Positions 1-10,025 are shown, counted from the stretch's first letter. The stretch: DNA of 64,000 nucleotides from Burkholderiales bacterium (GCA_030604135.1 JAUVWL010000008.1:1-64000), one strand, 5' to 3'. The notes: a model not told the origin generated them from the sequence alone. A program made the numbers and translations.

Positions 1-64
1 AACCGGCCTCCACCCGCTTGAGCGCGTCCATGATCTGGCTGTCGGTAAACCTTGACTTCTTCAT
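1..64 (-). mobile_element. IS3-family transposase OrfA, N-terminal fragment (runs off window)
   Basis: Reverse complement reads ATG AAG AAG TCA AGG TTT ACC GAC AGC CAG ATC ATG... = MKKSRFTDSQIMDALKRVEAG, typical IS3 OrfA start, with AAGGAG upstream. Confidence 0.85.
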
Positions 65-128
65 GTAGAAATTCTCCTTCGAAAACTTCTACTTCTCGCC
101 CCGCTGGTTTTTCGGGGGGATTACCGAT

Positions 129-163
129 GGAGTAGCGCGGCCGCCGTCACCTCTACGTTAGGC
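129..163 (+). other. Partial integron attC (3' half, R' box GTTAGGC at 157-163)
   Basis: GTTAGGC directly precedes the first cassette ORF; the 5' half is absent and replaced by IS3-side sequence. Confidence 0.55.
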
Positions 164-177
164 GCATACAAGGAGTC

Positions 178-612
178 ATGCTTATGGCAAACATTGAACA
201 TATTCAGTACGTGAATGCTCCTCTATCATTCGTTTACGAAGCGTTGACGACGGCGCGCGGGTTGGCTGAGGTGTGGACGCAAGATTTACAGTTCATTGCT
301 CAAATTGATGCGGTCAATGAATTTCGGTTTGGCGACGAGCATCCGACAAAGATGAAAGTTACGGAGCTGATCCGCGACACCAAAATGACCTGGCACTGTG
401 TTGATTCAGACCCAGAGTGGATTGGAACCAATGTTAGTTTCGATATCGATGGTAGGGGTAATAAAACAGCTGTCACCCTTCGGCATACAGACTGGCGTGA
501 AGTCACCGAGTTCTATCGTTTCTGTAATTACAATTGGGCGATGTTTCTTTTAAGTCTTAAGAAATACTGTGAAGAAGGGGCAGGCATTCACTATCAAGCT
601 CGGAAGTTTTAG
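178..612 (+). CDS. SRPBCC / AHSA1-like domain protein (integron cassette ORF)
   Basis: 144-aa ORF; SRPBCC-like pattern (VNAPLSFVYEALTTARGLAEVWTQD...); low GC; flanked by attC-type boxes. Confidence 0.7.
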   Translation: MLMANIEHIQYVNAPLSFVYEALTTARGLAEVWTQDLQFIAQIDAVNEFRFGDEHPTKMKVTELIRDTKMTWHCVDSDPEWIGTNVSFDIDGRGNKTAVTLRHTDWREVTEFYRFCNYNWAMFLLSLKKYCEEGAGIHYQARKF

Positions 613-671
613 CCTAACAACAGCATGCATCGGACGGAGCAAGGCGCCGCCGCTGATTCTGAGCGTTAGGC
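612..671 (+). other. attC: Integron attC recombination site (~60 bp)
   Basis: R'' GCCTAAC (612-618, overlaps stop codon) and R' GTTAGGC (665-671) match RYYYAAC...GTTRRRY, imperfectly complementary arms. Confidence 0.8.
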
Positions 672-676
672 CTGCA

Positions 677-1189
677 ATGCGTATCCTCGTTACGGGAGCC
701 TCCGGATCTGGAGCCTCCACTCTCGGCTCAGCATTGGCCAATCGGCTCGGCTGTACCTATCTAGATGGCGACAACTACTTTTGGGTAAAGCCGGAGCCTC
801 CGTTCACTGCCAAACGCACACCGGAAGAACGCCTCAAGTTGCTGCTAGAGGATGTAAAAAATGCTGGCGACTTTGTGCTTGCGGGGTCGGTTGAGGGATG
901 GGGCACGGAACTGGAAGAGTCATTCGACCTAATAGTGTTCTTGTATCTGAGCACAGGTATACGAATCGATCGTCTTCGAAATCGCGAGATGCAGCGCTTC
1001 GGCGCGGTTGATGCTGAATTCCTGGAGTGGGCGGCTCAGTACGACTACGGCACATTGGAGGGTCGCTCGCTGAAGAAGCAGCACGATTGGCTCGCCGCAC
1101 GGGGTTGTCAGATTGTCAAGCTTGAAGGAGATCTGACTGTCGAAGAGAGGGTTCAGCTTGTGCTCAACAGCATGCCTAACCTTTCCTAA
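677..1189 (+). CDS. AAA / adenylate-kinase-like P-loop ATPase (integron cassette ORF)
   Basis: Starts 6 nt after the attC R' box; Walker A-like GASGSGAST; 170 aa. Confidence 0.75.
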   Translation: MRILVTGASGSGASTLGSALANRLGCTYLDGDNYFWVKPEPPFTAKRTPEERLKLLLEDVKNAGDFVLAGSVEGWGTELEESFDLIVFLYLSTGIRIDRLRNREMQRFGAVDAEFLEWAAQYDYGTLEGRSLKKQHDWLAARGCQIVKLEGDLTVEERVQLVLNSMPNLS

Positions 1190-1190
1190 A
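1174..1190 (+). other. Truncated attC (R'' box GCCTAAC only)
   Basis: GCCTAAC at 1174-1180 at the end of the second cassette ORF; no GTTRRRY partner found downstream by eye. Confidence 0.5.
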
Positions 1191-1420
1191 TGGACTCCCC
1201 CTCAACGGTAAGGGACTGACCGATGGGGGACCTTGGGGTAGAGCACCTGCAGTCGTCTGTCCGGCATCTGCTGTGGGATCCTGAATGTCCCGTGGCGCCA
1301 AAAGAATCTGCGTCACCGCGTCGCCACACGTTGCAAGCGGCTGTTTTCAAGCCAGAAGAGTTATTGGCGTGTGGCGGTGTGGGAGGATCCGGCGCTGCTG
1401 CGGTCCCTCACTGGCGCGCC

Positions 1421-1624
1421 TCAGCACCTCCGCTCAATCGCCGGATACGCATACTCCCGCCCCACCAGTGCCCTGGCGCCCAGGTAGGCGTTTTTCAGGC
1501 GCTCGGACAGGGCGTCCAGGGGCACCTGGCCGGTGGCGTCGCAGGGCACGGCGATGGCGCGGCCGGGTTGAAACAGGGACTGGAACCGCAGTTCGTGGGT
1601 GCAGTGGCTGAGGGCGTCAGTCAA
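1421..1624 (-). CDS. Small hypothetical protein (67 aa)
   Basis: TTG start preceded by AAGGAG; coherent C-terminal half of the listed 118-aa ORF. Confidence 0.5.
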   Translation of the reverse strand: MTDALSHCTHELRFQSLFQPGRAIAVPCDATGQVPLDALSERLKNAYLGARALVGREYAYPAIERRC

Positions 1625-1822
1625 GGCCGTTCTCCTTGATCGAGCGGCGACACGGGGTCCGTGCGGCCCAGGCCCGGCGCGGCACGGTCGCCTTGCGTCG
1701 CTCGGGCAAGGCGTACCGGCATCTTGCGCCTGCCGGTGGCGGGCAATGGGTGCAGCAGCGGCGGTGAAGGGGCGCAATTCCTGGCTTTGACAGCGCCGCT
1801 GTGCGGCGGCGCGCCGGGGGCC

Positions 1823-2785
1823 TCAGTTCAGCGCCATGCTGAGCTTGCGCCGGTACTGCGACACCAGCTGGGCCTGCGGGTCTTCCTGCACGGCGGCCTT
1901 GCCGGCCAGCTCGATGCCACCGGCGCTTTTGCCGGCGGCGGCCGGGTCGGTTTTGGGGCGCGGCGGGGTCATCAGCTCCAGCAGGCCGACATAGGTCTTG
2001 CGGGGCGCCTCGTCGTCCCACTTCTTGTCGCGCATGATGATTTCCAGCAGCTCGTCCAGCGCGTCGGGCCATTCGCCCATGGCGATCAGCACACGGCTTT
2101 TGGAAAAGCGGGTTTCGAAGTCGCGCTTGTTCTGGGCAATCAGTTCGTCGAACTTTTCCAGCGGCCACTGGCCGCGCGGGTCGTTGGCCACAAACTCCAG
2201 CGCGTTGAGCCACTGGGCCAGGGCCTCGAAGCGCAGCTGCACCGGGATCTGGGCCATGGCGGGGGCCAGGGCGCCGGCCGCCTCGGCAAAACGGCCGTGG
2301 CCGATGTACTGCTTGACCAGCTCGAAGCGCAGGTCGTTGTTGTCGGGCGCCTGGGCCACGGCCTGGGCCAGCCTGTCCAGTGCGCTGTCGGGGTCGCCCT
2401 GGCCCTGGGCCAGCATCTGCTGGGCTTCTTCGGCTTCGGCCTGGGCGGCCAGTTCGTCTTCGCCGGGCAGGTGCTTGTCCAGGAAGGCCTTGATCTGCCC
2501 TTCGGGCAGGGCGCCCATGAAGCCGTCCACCGGCTGGCCGCCCATCAGCAGCACGCAGGTCGGGATGCTGCGGATGCCGAAGGCCGCGGCCAGTTGCTGC
2601 TCCTGGTCGGAGTCGATCTTGACCAGCTTGAAGCGGCCCCCGTATTCGGCCTCGACCTTTTCCAGAATGGGGCCGATGACCTTGCAAGGGCCGCACCAGG
2701 GGGCCCAGAAATCCACCAGCACGGGGGTGTGCATGGAGGCTTCGATGACTTCGGCTTCGAAATTGGCGACGGTGACGTTGATCAT
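1823..2785 (-). CDS. Thioredoxin-like co-chaperone with TPR region (YbbN/CnoX family)
   Basis: WAPWCGPCK thioredoxin active site and C-terminal TPR-like extension, 320 aa. Confidence 0.9.
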   Translation of the reverse strand: MINVTVANFEAEVIEASMHTPVLVDFWAPWCGPCKVIGPILEKVEAEYGGRFKLVKIDSDQEQQLAAAFGIRSIPTCVLLMGGQPVDGFMGALPEGQIKAFLDKHLPGEDELAAQAEAEEAQQMLAQGQGDPDSALDRLAQAVAQAPDNNDLRFELVKQYIGHGRFAEAAGALAPAMAQIPVQLRFEALAQWLNALEFVANDPRGQWPLEKFDELIAQNKRDFETRFSKSRVLIAMGEWPDALDELLEIIMRDKKWDDEAPRKTYVGLLELMTPPRPKTDPAAAGKSAGGIELAGKAAVQEDPQAQLVSQYRRKLSMALN

Positions 2786-2928
2786 GGCGGGTGCGCGTTG
2801 CTACAAGCCCCGGTGGGCGAACGGGGCCAAATCGTAAAATCGACACTTTACCGGAGAGCAGGGGGTCATGCCGCTGCTCCCGCATGCGCCCCGGCCGGCC
2901 CGTCCGGTCTCCCCAGAAAGCCCTTGCC

Positions 2929-3420
2929 ATGAGTGACATCCAGGTGGGCGTGGTCATGGGTTCCAGCAGCGACTGGGACACCATGCAGCACGCTGTGCAG
3001 ATTCTTGCGGACTTCGGCATCGCGCACGAGGCCCGGGTGGTCTCGGCGCACCGCATGCCCGACGACATGTTTGCTTACGCCGAAGCGGCGGCCGGCCGCG
3101 GCCTGAAGGCCATCATCGCCGGGGCCGGTGGCGCCGCGCACCTGCCGGGCATGCTGGCGGCCAAGACAGTGGTGCCGGTGCTGGGTGTGCCGGTGCAGAC
3201 CAAGGCGCTGTCGGGCGTCGATTCCCTGCACAGCATCGTGCAGATGCCCAAGGGCATTCCGGTGGCCACGTTCGCCATTGGCGCGGCCGGGGCCGCCAAC
3301 GCGGCCCTGTTCGCGGTGGCCCTGCTGGCCAACGAAGACCCGGCCCTGCGTCGCACGCTCGAAGCTTTCCGCGTCGCGCAGACCGAACTGGCGCGTGGCA
3401 TGACGGTTCCACCGAAATGA
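2929..3420 (+). CDS. purE: N5-carboxyaminoimidazole ribonucleotide mutase
   Basis: [13 protein letters not shown]...[10 protein letters not shown]; followed by purK. Confidence 0.95.
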   Translation: MSDIQVGVVMGSSSDWDTMQHAVQILADFGIAHEARVVSAHRMPDDMFAYAEAAAGRGLKAIIAGAGGAAHLPGMLAAKTVVPVLGVPVQTKALSGVDSLHSIVQMPKGIPVATFAIGAAGAANAALFAVALLANEDPALRRTLEAFRVAQTELARGMTVPPK

Positions 3421-3495
3421 CCCACCCCTGCCGCGCTGCGCGCGACCGGACTTGTCGCTTGCTGGCTTGAAGCAGCTGTTAACTGGAACGATTTC

Positions 3496-4728
3496 ATGAG
3501 TGTCAAGACCTTGTTGCCCGGCGCCCTGTCCGACCGTGGCCAGCAGATGACCCTGGGCGTCATGGGCGGCGGCCAGCTGGGCCGCATGTTCGTGCAGGCC
3601 GCGCAGGCCATGGGTTATTTCACGGCGGTGCTGGACCCTGACCCCGCCAGCCCGGCCGGGCTGGTGGCGCACTGGCACATCCAGGCCGCTTACGACGACG
3701 AGCAGGGCCTGGCGCAGTTGATGCAGCGCTGCGACGCCATCACCACCGAGTTCGAGAACGTGCCAGCGCCCGCGCTGGTCACCCTGGGCGCCCACCGGCC
3801 GGTGGCCCCCTCGGCCGCCTGTGTGGCGGTGGCGCAGGACCGCATCCAGGAAAAGGCGCACTTCGTGCAGTGCGCGCCGGTCAGCGGTGTGCACCCGGCG
3901 CCCTGCGCCGCCATCGAGTCGCCTGAACTGCTGGCGGCGGTTCCGGACGAACTGCTGCCCGGCATCCTGAAGACCGCGCGCCTGGGCTACGACGGCAAGG
4001 GCCAGGTCCGGGTGCAGGACCGCGCCGCGCTGGCGGTGGCCTGGGACCAACTGGGGCGTGTGCCCTGCGTGCTGGAAAAGCGGATGCCGCTGCAGGGCGA
4101 GTGCTCGGTGCTGGTGGCGCGTGGCGCCGACGGCCAGGTGGTGTCCTTTCCGGTGCAAAAGAACACCCACCACGACGGCATTCTGGCCATCACCGAGGTG
4201 CACGAAGGCGCGGTGCCGGCCGACCTGGCGGTGCGCGCCCAGGCCAGCACGGTGGCCATCGCCCACCACCTGAACTACGTCGGTGTGCTGTGTGTCGAGT
4301 ACTTCATCGTCGACAACGGCCAGGGAGGCAGCGACCTGATCGTCAACGAGATGGCGCCGCGCCCGCACAACAGCGGCCACTACACGCAGAACGCCTGCGA
4401 CCTGTCGCAGTTCGAGGCCCAGGTGCGGGCCCTGGCCGGCCTGCCGCTGCCCACGCCGCGCCAGCACAGCCCGGCCATCATGGTCAACCTGCTGGGCGAC
4501 CTGTGGTTCAACCCCAATGGCGTGCGCCCGCAGGCCAGCGAGCAGCCGGTGTCGCCGCCCTGGGCGCAGGTGCTGGCGCTGCCGGGCACCCACCTGCACC
4601 TGTACGGCAAGCTCAGTGCGCGCCCGGGCCGCAAGATGGGCCACCTGAACATCACCGGCGCCACGGTGGCGCAGGTGCGCGAGACCGCGTCGCAGGTGCT
4701 TGTGCTGCTCGGCCTCCCCCCGCTCTGA
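3496..4728 (+). CDS. purK: N5-carboxyaminoimidazole ribonucleotide synthase
   Basis: ATP-grasp protein, GGGQLGRMF N-terminus, adjacent to purE. Confidence 0.95.
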   Translation: MSVKTLLPGALSDRGQQMTLGVMGGGQLGRMFVQAAQAMGYFTAVLDPDPASPAGLVAHWHIQAAYDDEQGLAQLMQRCDAITTEFENVPAPALVTLGAHRPVAPSAACVAVAQDRIQEKAHFVQCAPVSGVHPAPCAAIESPELLAAVPDELLPGILKTARLGYDGKGQVRVQDRAALAVAWDQLGRVPCVLEKRMPLQGECSVLVARGADGQVVSFPVQKNTHHDGILAITEVHEGAVPADLAVRAQASTVAIAHHLNYVGVLCVEYFIVDNGQGGSDLIVNEMAPRPHNSGHYTQNACDLSQFEAQVRALAGLPLPTPRQHSPAIMVNLLGDLWFNPNGVRPQASEQPVSPPWAQVLALPGTHLHLYGKLSARPGRKMGHLNITGATVAQVRETASQVLVLLGLPPL

Positions 4729-4741
4729 AGGTGCACCGCCG

Positions 4742-5752
4742 ATGCCGCTGGTGCTCAACGCCGCCGCTCCGACCGCCATCGAGGCGGCCGCACTTCGGCT
4801 GGCTGCGGGTGGTCTGGTGGGCATGCCGACCGAGACCGTCTACGGCCTGGCGGCCGATGCCGGCAACGCCAGTGCGGTGCGCGGCATTTTTGAGGCCAAG
4901 GGCCGGCCCAGCGACCACCCGCTGATCGTGCACCTTCCGCCGGCCGAGGGTGGCAACTGGCGTGTGGCGGTGGCCCCGTTGGCCCGCGACGTACCGGACT
5001 TTGCCGTGCGGCTGATGCAGGCCTTCTGGCCTGGGCCGCTGACCCTGATCCTGCCGCGCCGACCCGAGGTGGCGGCGGTGGCTGCTGGCGGCCAGGACTC
5101 GGTCGGCCTGCGTTGCCCCTCGCACCCGGTGGCCCAGGCGCTGCTGGTGGCTGCCCACGCGCATGGCGTGAACGGTGTGGCCGCCCCCAGTGCCAACCGG
5201 TTCGGCCGTGTCAGTCCCACCACGGCAGCCCATGTGGCCGAAGAATTCGCCGGCCTGTCCGACGACGCCTTGCTGGTTCTGGACGGCGGCGCCTGCCCGG
5301 TGGGCATCGAGTCGACCATCGTCGACTGCTCGCGTGGCCAGCCGGTGCTGCTGCGCCCGGGCATGATCACGCCGGCCCAGCTGTCGGCGGCCTGCGGCCT
5401 GCCGGTGCGTGAGCGCGACGAGGCGGCGCCGCGTGCCTCCGGTACGCTCGAATCCCACTACGCGCCGTCGGTGCCGGTGCGTCTGATGGATGCCGGACCC
5501 CTGCAGGCGGCGCTGGATGTGCTGGGTGCCGATGCGAAACACATCGCTGTCTATGCCCGTGCGCCGCTGAAAACCGCCCGAGGTGTGACGCTGCGCCGCA
5601 TGCCCGATGACCCGGCGCTGGTGGCCCAGGAGCTGTTTGCCGTGCTGCGCGAGCTGGACGGCGGCGGGGTCCGCCTGATCTGGGTTGAAACTCCGCCTGA
5701 AGGCGCCGCCTGGGACGGTGTGCGCGACCGGCTGCAGCGCGCCGCGGCCTGA
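4742..5752 (+). CDS. tsaC: L-threonylcarbamoyladenylate synthase (Sua5/YciO/YrdC)
   Basis: GMPTETVYGLAADA...KGRPSDHPLIVHL plus C-terminal Sua5 domain. Confidence 0.92.
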   Translation: MPLVLNAAAPTAIEAAALRLAAGGLVGMPTETVYGLAADAGNASAVRGIFEAKGRPSDHPLIVHLPPAEGGNWRVAVAPLARDVPDFAVRLMQAFWPGPLTLILPRRPEVAAVAAGGQDSVGLRCPSHPVAQALLVAAHAHGVNGVAAPSANRFGRVSPTTAAHVAEEFAGLSDDALLVLDGGACPVGIESTIVDCSRGQPVLLRPGMITPAQLSAACGLPVRERDEAAPRASGTLESHYAPSVPVRLMDAGPLQAALDVLGADAKHIAVYARAPLKTARGVTLRRMPDDPALVAQELFAVLRELDGGGVRLIWVETPPEGAAWDGVRDRLQRAAA

Positions 5753-5763
5753 ACGGCCCAGGC

Positions 5764-6027
5764 TCAACCGCGCGGGTGGTAGTGCAGCTTCATCACCAGG
5801 ATGCTGCTGGCCAGCCCCAGCGTGATGACATTGGCCACCACCACCGGCCAGGCCGAAATCATCCAGCCATAGACCAGCCACAGCGCGATGCCGAGCGTGA
5901 AGCTGCTGTACATGCCCAGCGAGATGCCCGACACGTCCCGGGTGCGGAAGGTGTGCAGGGCCTGGGGTAGAAAGCTCAGCGTGGTCAGGCTGGCGGCCAG
6001 GTAGCCAATGGTGTCTTGCAGTGCCAT
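5764..6027 (-). CDS. SemiSWEET / PQ-loop sugar transporter
   Basis: 87 aa MALQDTIGYLAASLTTLSFLPQALHTFRTRDVSGISLGMY. Confidence 0.88.
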   Translation of the reverse strand: MALQDTIGYLAASLTTLSFLPQALHTFRTRDVSGISLGMYSSFTLGIALWLVYGWMISAWPVVVANVITLGLASSILVMKLHYHPRG

Positions 6028-6107
6028 GGTGGACAGGGGTGACAGCGCAAAATCGGGCGCCAGCCCGGATTGTCCCGCAATCGGTTGCGCAGCGTATGCC
6101 TGGGGTT

Positions 6108-7625
6108 TCAGTTCGGCTGTGCCGCCACCCAGTCGATCAGGGCGTCGATCGCCGGTCGGGCCGCTGGCGCCTGGTCGTGGTTCACCAGGGCGACCACCGC
6201 GTACCGTCGGCCGTTGGTCGCCTGCACATAACCGGCCACGCCGATCACGTCGCGCAGGGTGCCGGTCTTGAGCCAGGCGTGGCCGCGGGCCTGGCTGCCC
6301 GGTGAGCGGGCATAGCGGGCCGCGGTGCCGTTGACGCCGGCCAGCGCGAGCGACTGCACGAACTGGTCGCCGCGCGGGTGCACGGCCGCGTGCCGCAGCA
6401 GGGCACCCAGCGCGTCCGGGGTGATGCGCTCGACACGCGACAGGCCGGCGCCGTTCTCCATCACCGGTACCTCGTGGCGGATGCCCAGCGTGCGGCGCCA
6501 CCAGGCACCCACCACCTCGCGCGCACTTTCGAAGCGGGCGGTGCGCACCGGTGTCAGGCGGTCCGCCAGCCGGCTTTCGGTCATGACCTGGGTGGGGGTG
6601 AGCCGGCCCAGGGTCAGGAACACCTGCTGGGCCATCACGTTGTTGCTCCACTGGTTGACGTCGGTGATGATGTCCGACAGGGGCAGCGACTGCGCCTCGT
6701 GCAGCAGGCGGGTGCCGGGGGGTGTCAGACCCTGGCGCACCTGGCCGGTGATCGAGCCGCCGGTGGCGCGCCACATGCCTTCCATGGCCCGGGCCGCATA
6801 GCTTGCCGGGTCCTGGTAGGCCACCGGCCACACGCGTTCGCCGCAGCTTTGGGGAAACTGGCCCTGGAAACGGATGCGGTCCGGATCGTCGAAACGGGCC
6901 CTAAGTGCGCCGCGCCAGTCGCCACAGGCGACCCGGGCCAGTGGCACCGTGGTGTCGATCTGCAGGCCTTCCATCGGGGGTTCGCTGCGCACGTGGGCCA
7001 CGCCCTGGCGGGTGTCAGGGGTGAAGTGCAGCACCACCGACTTGAAATTCACCAGCAGCGCCTCGGGCGCGGCGTTGTACGGCCGCAGGGCCTCGCCATC
7101 GAAGGCGCCGGGGTCGTGCGGGGGCAGGTCGAAGGCGCTCTGGTCCAGCACCATGTCGCCCAGAATCACGCGCACACCTTTTTCCTGCAGCCGAACAAAA
7201 GCTTCTTCGAGGCGCTCCAGCACCAGCTTGGGGTCGCCCCCGCCGCGCACATACAGGTTGCCGCGCAGCACCCCCTCGAACACCTCGCCGTCGGTGTGGA
7301 ACTCGGTGTTCCAGGTGTAGTCCGGCCCGAGCAGGTCCAGCGCGGCGTAGGTGGTCACCAGCTTCATGACCGATGCCGGGTTCACCGAGGCCTCGGCGCG
7401 GTGGCGCAGGCGCTCGACGGCGGGTCCTTCGGCGGCCACCACCAGCGCCGACATGGCGCCCGAGGGCACCCCCGCCTTTTGCAGCGCCACCCGCACCGCA
7501 GCGGGCAGGGTGTCGACGGCCGCCGATACCAGACCGGGCAGGCCCAGACTCACCGCAGCCAGCAGGCCGGCCAGGCGCCTGCGTGCGGTCGCGAAAGCCG
7601 GGGTTGACGAGCGGGGCTTGAACAT
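6108..7625 (-). CDS. dacB: D-alanyl-D-alanine carboxypeptidase/endopeptidase (PBP4)
   Basis: NPASVMKLVTTYAAL SxxK, SDIITDVNQWSNN SxN and KTGT motifs; signal peptide. Confidence 0.92.
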   Translation of the reverse strand: MFKPRSSTPAFATARRRLAGLLAAVSLGLPGLVSAAVDTLPAAVRVALQKAGVPSGAMSALVVAAEGPAVERLRHRAEASVNPASVMKLVTTYAALDLLGPDYTWNTEFHTDGEVFEGVLRGNLYVRGGGDPKLVLERLEEAFVRLQEKGVRVILGDMVLDQSAFDLPPHDPGAFDGEALRPYNAAPEALLVNFKSVVLHFTPDTRQGVAHVRSEPPMEGLQIDTTVPLARVACGDWRGALRARFDDPDRIRFQGQFPQSCGERVWPVAYQDPASYAARAMEGMWRATGGSITGQVRQGLTPPGTRLLHEAQSLPLSDIITDVNQWSNNVMAQQVFLTLGRLTPTQVMTESRLADRLTPVRTARFESAREVVGAWWRRTLGIRHEVPVMENGAGLSRVERITPDALGALLRHAAVHPRGDQFVQSLALAGVNGTAARYARSPGSQARGHAWLKTGTLRDVIGVAGYVQATNGRRYAVVALVNHDQAPAARPAIDALIDWVAAQPN

Positions 7626-7706
7626 GATGGTCTCCATTATGTCCAGCCCGCCGGCGCTGCTTTGCCCAGGGGGCGCCGGGCGGTCGCACTGGCCGATAAT
7701 CGACGC

Positions 7707-8492
7707 ATGACCGAATCCGCGCAGCCAGCTGTCCTGGCCGGTGCCAGTAGCCCCCGTTTCCTGGCCATTGAATCCAGCACCGACCGCCTGAGCGTGGCCG
7801 TGGGCAGTGGCCGGCCGGGTGAGCCGGTGTGGACCCGGGTGGGCGCCGGCGGAGCCCAGGCCTCGACCGACCTGTTGCCCGCCGTGCATCAGCTGCTGGA
7901 CGAGGCCGGCTGGACCCTGCCGTCGCTCGATGCGGTGGTGTTCGGGCGTGGTCCGGGGGCCTTCACCGGGCTGCGCACCGCCTGCGCGGTGGCCCAGGGC
8001 CTGGCCTACGGCGCCCGGCGGCCGGTGTTGCCGGTCGACACCCTGCTGGCGCTGGCCGAGCAGGCCCGCCACGATCAACTGGCCGACGGTCATGCCGAGC
8101 CCTCGCTGGTGGTGGCCCTGCTCGACGCGCGCATGGACGAGATCTACGTCGCGCCCTATGCCCTCGAAGCGGTGGGCTGGTCCTTGCTGGCCCCGCCGGG
8201 ACTGTGCCGGCCCGAAATGCTGGCCGACCACCTCGCGCCCTGGTGGCCCACGGCGGGTGGAGGCTTGCTGGCCGGCAACGTGTTCGATGTGTATGGCGAA
8301 CGCCTTCTGGCCCTGCCGGCCGAGCGCCGCACCGCGCTTCCCGATGCCACCGCCTTGCTGCGTCTGGCACCGGCGCTGCTGGCCAGCGGCGCAGCCGTGA
8401 CGGCACACGAAGCCCAGCCCCTGTATGTGCGGGACAAGGTGGCCCGGACCACCGCAGAACGCGAGGGTCAGCCGCCTCGCGTGGCCCACTGA
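7707..8492 (+). CDS. tsaB: tRNA threonylcarbamoyladenosine biosynthesis protein TsaB
   Basis: FLAIESSTDRLSVAV...FGRGPGAFTGLRTACAVAQGLAYG. Confidence 0.93.
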   Translation: MTESAQPAVLAGASSPRFLAIESSTDRLSVAVGSGRPGEPVWTRVGAGGAQASTDLLPAVHQLLDEAGWTLPSLDAVVFGRGPGAFTGLRTACAVAQGLAYGARRPVLPVDTLLALAEQARHDQLADGHAEPSLVVALLDARMDEIYVAPYALEAVGWSLLAPPGLCRPEMLADHLAPWWPTAGGGLLAGNVFDVYGERLLALPAERRTALPDATALLRLAPALLASGAAVTAHEAQPLYVRDKVARTTAEREGQPPRVAH

Positions 8493-8508
8493 GCAAAGCA
8501 ATACCGCC

Positions 8509-9096
8509 ATGAACGCGCTCCCCTCTGCAGATCCGTCGGAAATGGGTGGCCTGTGGCCGGTTCCGCCGGCGGCGCCGGTCGAGCGCCGTGTGCGGTTCAG
8601 GCCCATGGCCTTGGCCGATCTGGACGCCGTGTGTGAGCTGGAGAAGCGCGCCTATGCCCATCCGTGGTCGGCGCGCCATTTCCAGGACTCGCTGGCCGCC
8701 GGCCATCCGGTGGTGTTGCTGCTGGGTGAGGCCTTGCCTGGCGAGGTGTTGCTGGCGCCTGTCGATGGCCAGGTCCTGCTGGGCTACATGGTGGCCATGC
8801 GCGGGGTCGACGAGGTGCATCTGTTGAACATCACCGTCTCGCCGGATCACCGCCGCCAGGGCTGGGCGCGGTTCCTGCTCGACGCGCTGGCGCTCTGGTC
8901 ACGGGGCCAGGGCGCACACTGCCTGTGGCTGGAGGTGCGCGAGAGCAACACCCCGGCACGCGCCCTCTACACGCGCTACGGCTTCTGTCAGGTTGGCCTG
9001 CGCAAGGGCTACTACCCCAACGGCCCGCGCGAACGCGAACACGCCATCGTCATGAGCCTGCTGCTGGACCGGACGGTCGCTGGAGAGGCGCCATGA
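8509..9096 (+). CDS. rimI: Ribosomal protein S18-alanine N-acetyltransferase
   Basis: GNAT fold: HLLNITVSPDHRRQGWARFLLDAL...LEVRESNTPARALYTRYGF; next to tsaB. Confidence 0.92.
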   Translation: MNALPSADPSEMGGLWPVPPAAPVERRVRFRPMALADLDAVCELEKRAYAHPWSARHFQDSLAAGHPVVLLLGEALPGEVLLAPVDGQVLLGYMVAMRGVDEVHLLNITVSPDHRRQGWARFLLDALALWSRGQGAHCLWLEVRESNTPARALYTRYGFCQVGLRKGYYPNGPREREHAIVMSLLLDRTVAGEAP

Positions 9097-9956
9097 GCGA
9101 GCGTCGGTCCTTCGTGGCCGACCTGGACGTCCGCCAGCGCGCCATGCTGGCCGAGATGGGTGTGCGCGTCTGGGCGCCCAGGGCGGCGCCGGTGCTTGCC
9201 GAGCCCGCCCCTGCTGGTGAGCCAGCCCAGCCGGTTTCACGCGAGACGGTTGCGACCCGGCCCGCTGTCCAGTCCGATGCGGTGCGCGTGTCGCCGCCGG
9301 CCCGATCCGCGCCGGTCGAACCCGCGCAGCACCGGTTGCCCGCAGCAAGCCCGGCGGCAGACCCGGCTTTGCGTCCGCGGGGCGTCGACCAGATGGATTG
9401 GGATGCCTTGCGCCAGGCCGTGGCCGGCTGCCAGGCCTGCCCGTTGCACCGAGGCCGATCGAACACCGTGTTCAGTGCGGGCGACGAGTCGGCCGACTGG
9501 ATGGTGGTGGGCGAAGCGCCCGGCGAGAACGAGGATCTGCAAGGCGAACCTTTTGTGGGTGCGGCCGGCCAGCTGCTCGACCGCATGCTGCAGGCGGCGG
9601 GCCGCAGCCGCCAGGGCCAAGGCAGCCAGGGGGCCTACATCGCCAATGTGCTCAAATGCCGCCCGCCGGCCAACCGCAACCCCCAGCCGGCCGAAATCGC
9701 GCAGTGCGAGCCCTTTCTGGCGCGCCAGGTGGCGCTGCTCAAACCCCGGCTCATCCTGGCCATGGGGCGCTTTGCGGTTCAGACCCTGCTGGGCAGCACC
9801 GAGCCCATCGGTCGCCTGCGCGGCCAGGTGCACCATTACCAGGGCGTGCCTGTGGTGGTGACCTACCACCCGGCCTACCTGCTGCGCAACCCGATCGACA
9901 AGCGCAAGGCCTGGGCCGACCTGTGCCTGGCCATGGACACAGCGGAAGCCGGTTGA
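9093..9956 (+). CDS. Uracil-DNA glycosylase, family 4-like
   Basis: GEAPGENEDLQGEPFVGAAGQLLDRML; CQACPLHRGR Fe-S cysteines; ATGA overlap with rimI. Confidence 0.92.
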   Translation: MSERRSFVADLDVRQRAMLAEMGVRVWAPRAAPVLAEPAPAGEPAQPVSRETVATRPAVQSDAVRVSPPARSAPVEPAQHRLPAASPAADPALRPRGVDQMDWDALRQAVAGCQACPLHRGRSNTVFSAGDESADWMVVGEAPGENEDLQGEPFVGAAGQLLDRMLQAAGRSRQGQGSQGAYIANVLKCRPPANRNPQPAEIAQCEPFLARQVALLKPRLILAMGRFAVQTLLGSTEPIGRLRGQVHHYQGVPVVVTYHPAYLLRNPIDKRKAWADLCLAMDTAEAG

Positions 9957-9958
9957 CG

Positions 9959-9984
9959 TGGACTCCCGCGCGCGCGGGAATCTC
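9959..9984. repeat. REP/dRS3-like palindromic repeat (single copy)
   Basis: TGGACTCCCGCGCGCGCGGGAATCTC, related to copies at 51.4 and 56.6 kb. Confidence 0.55.
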
Positions 9985-10025
9985 CGGGCACCCACCACAT
10001 CGACCGCGTCAGGCGTTGACTGGAC

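Noticed and set aside
2866-4824. 652-aa minus-strand ORF antisense to purE-purK
   Set aside because: Antisense high-GC shadow frame; purE and purK are clear on the plus strand.
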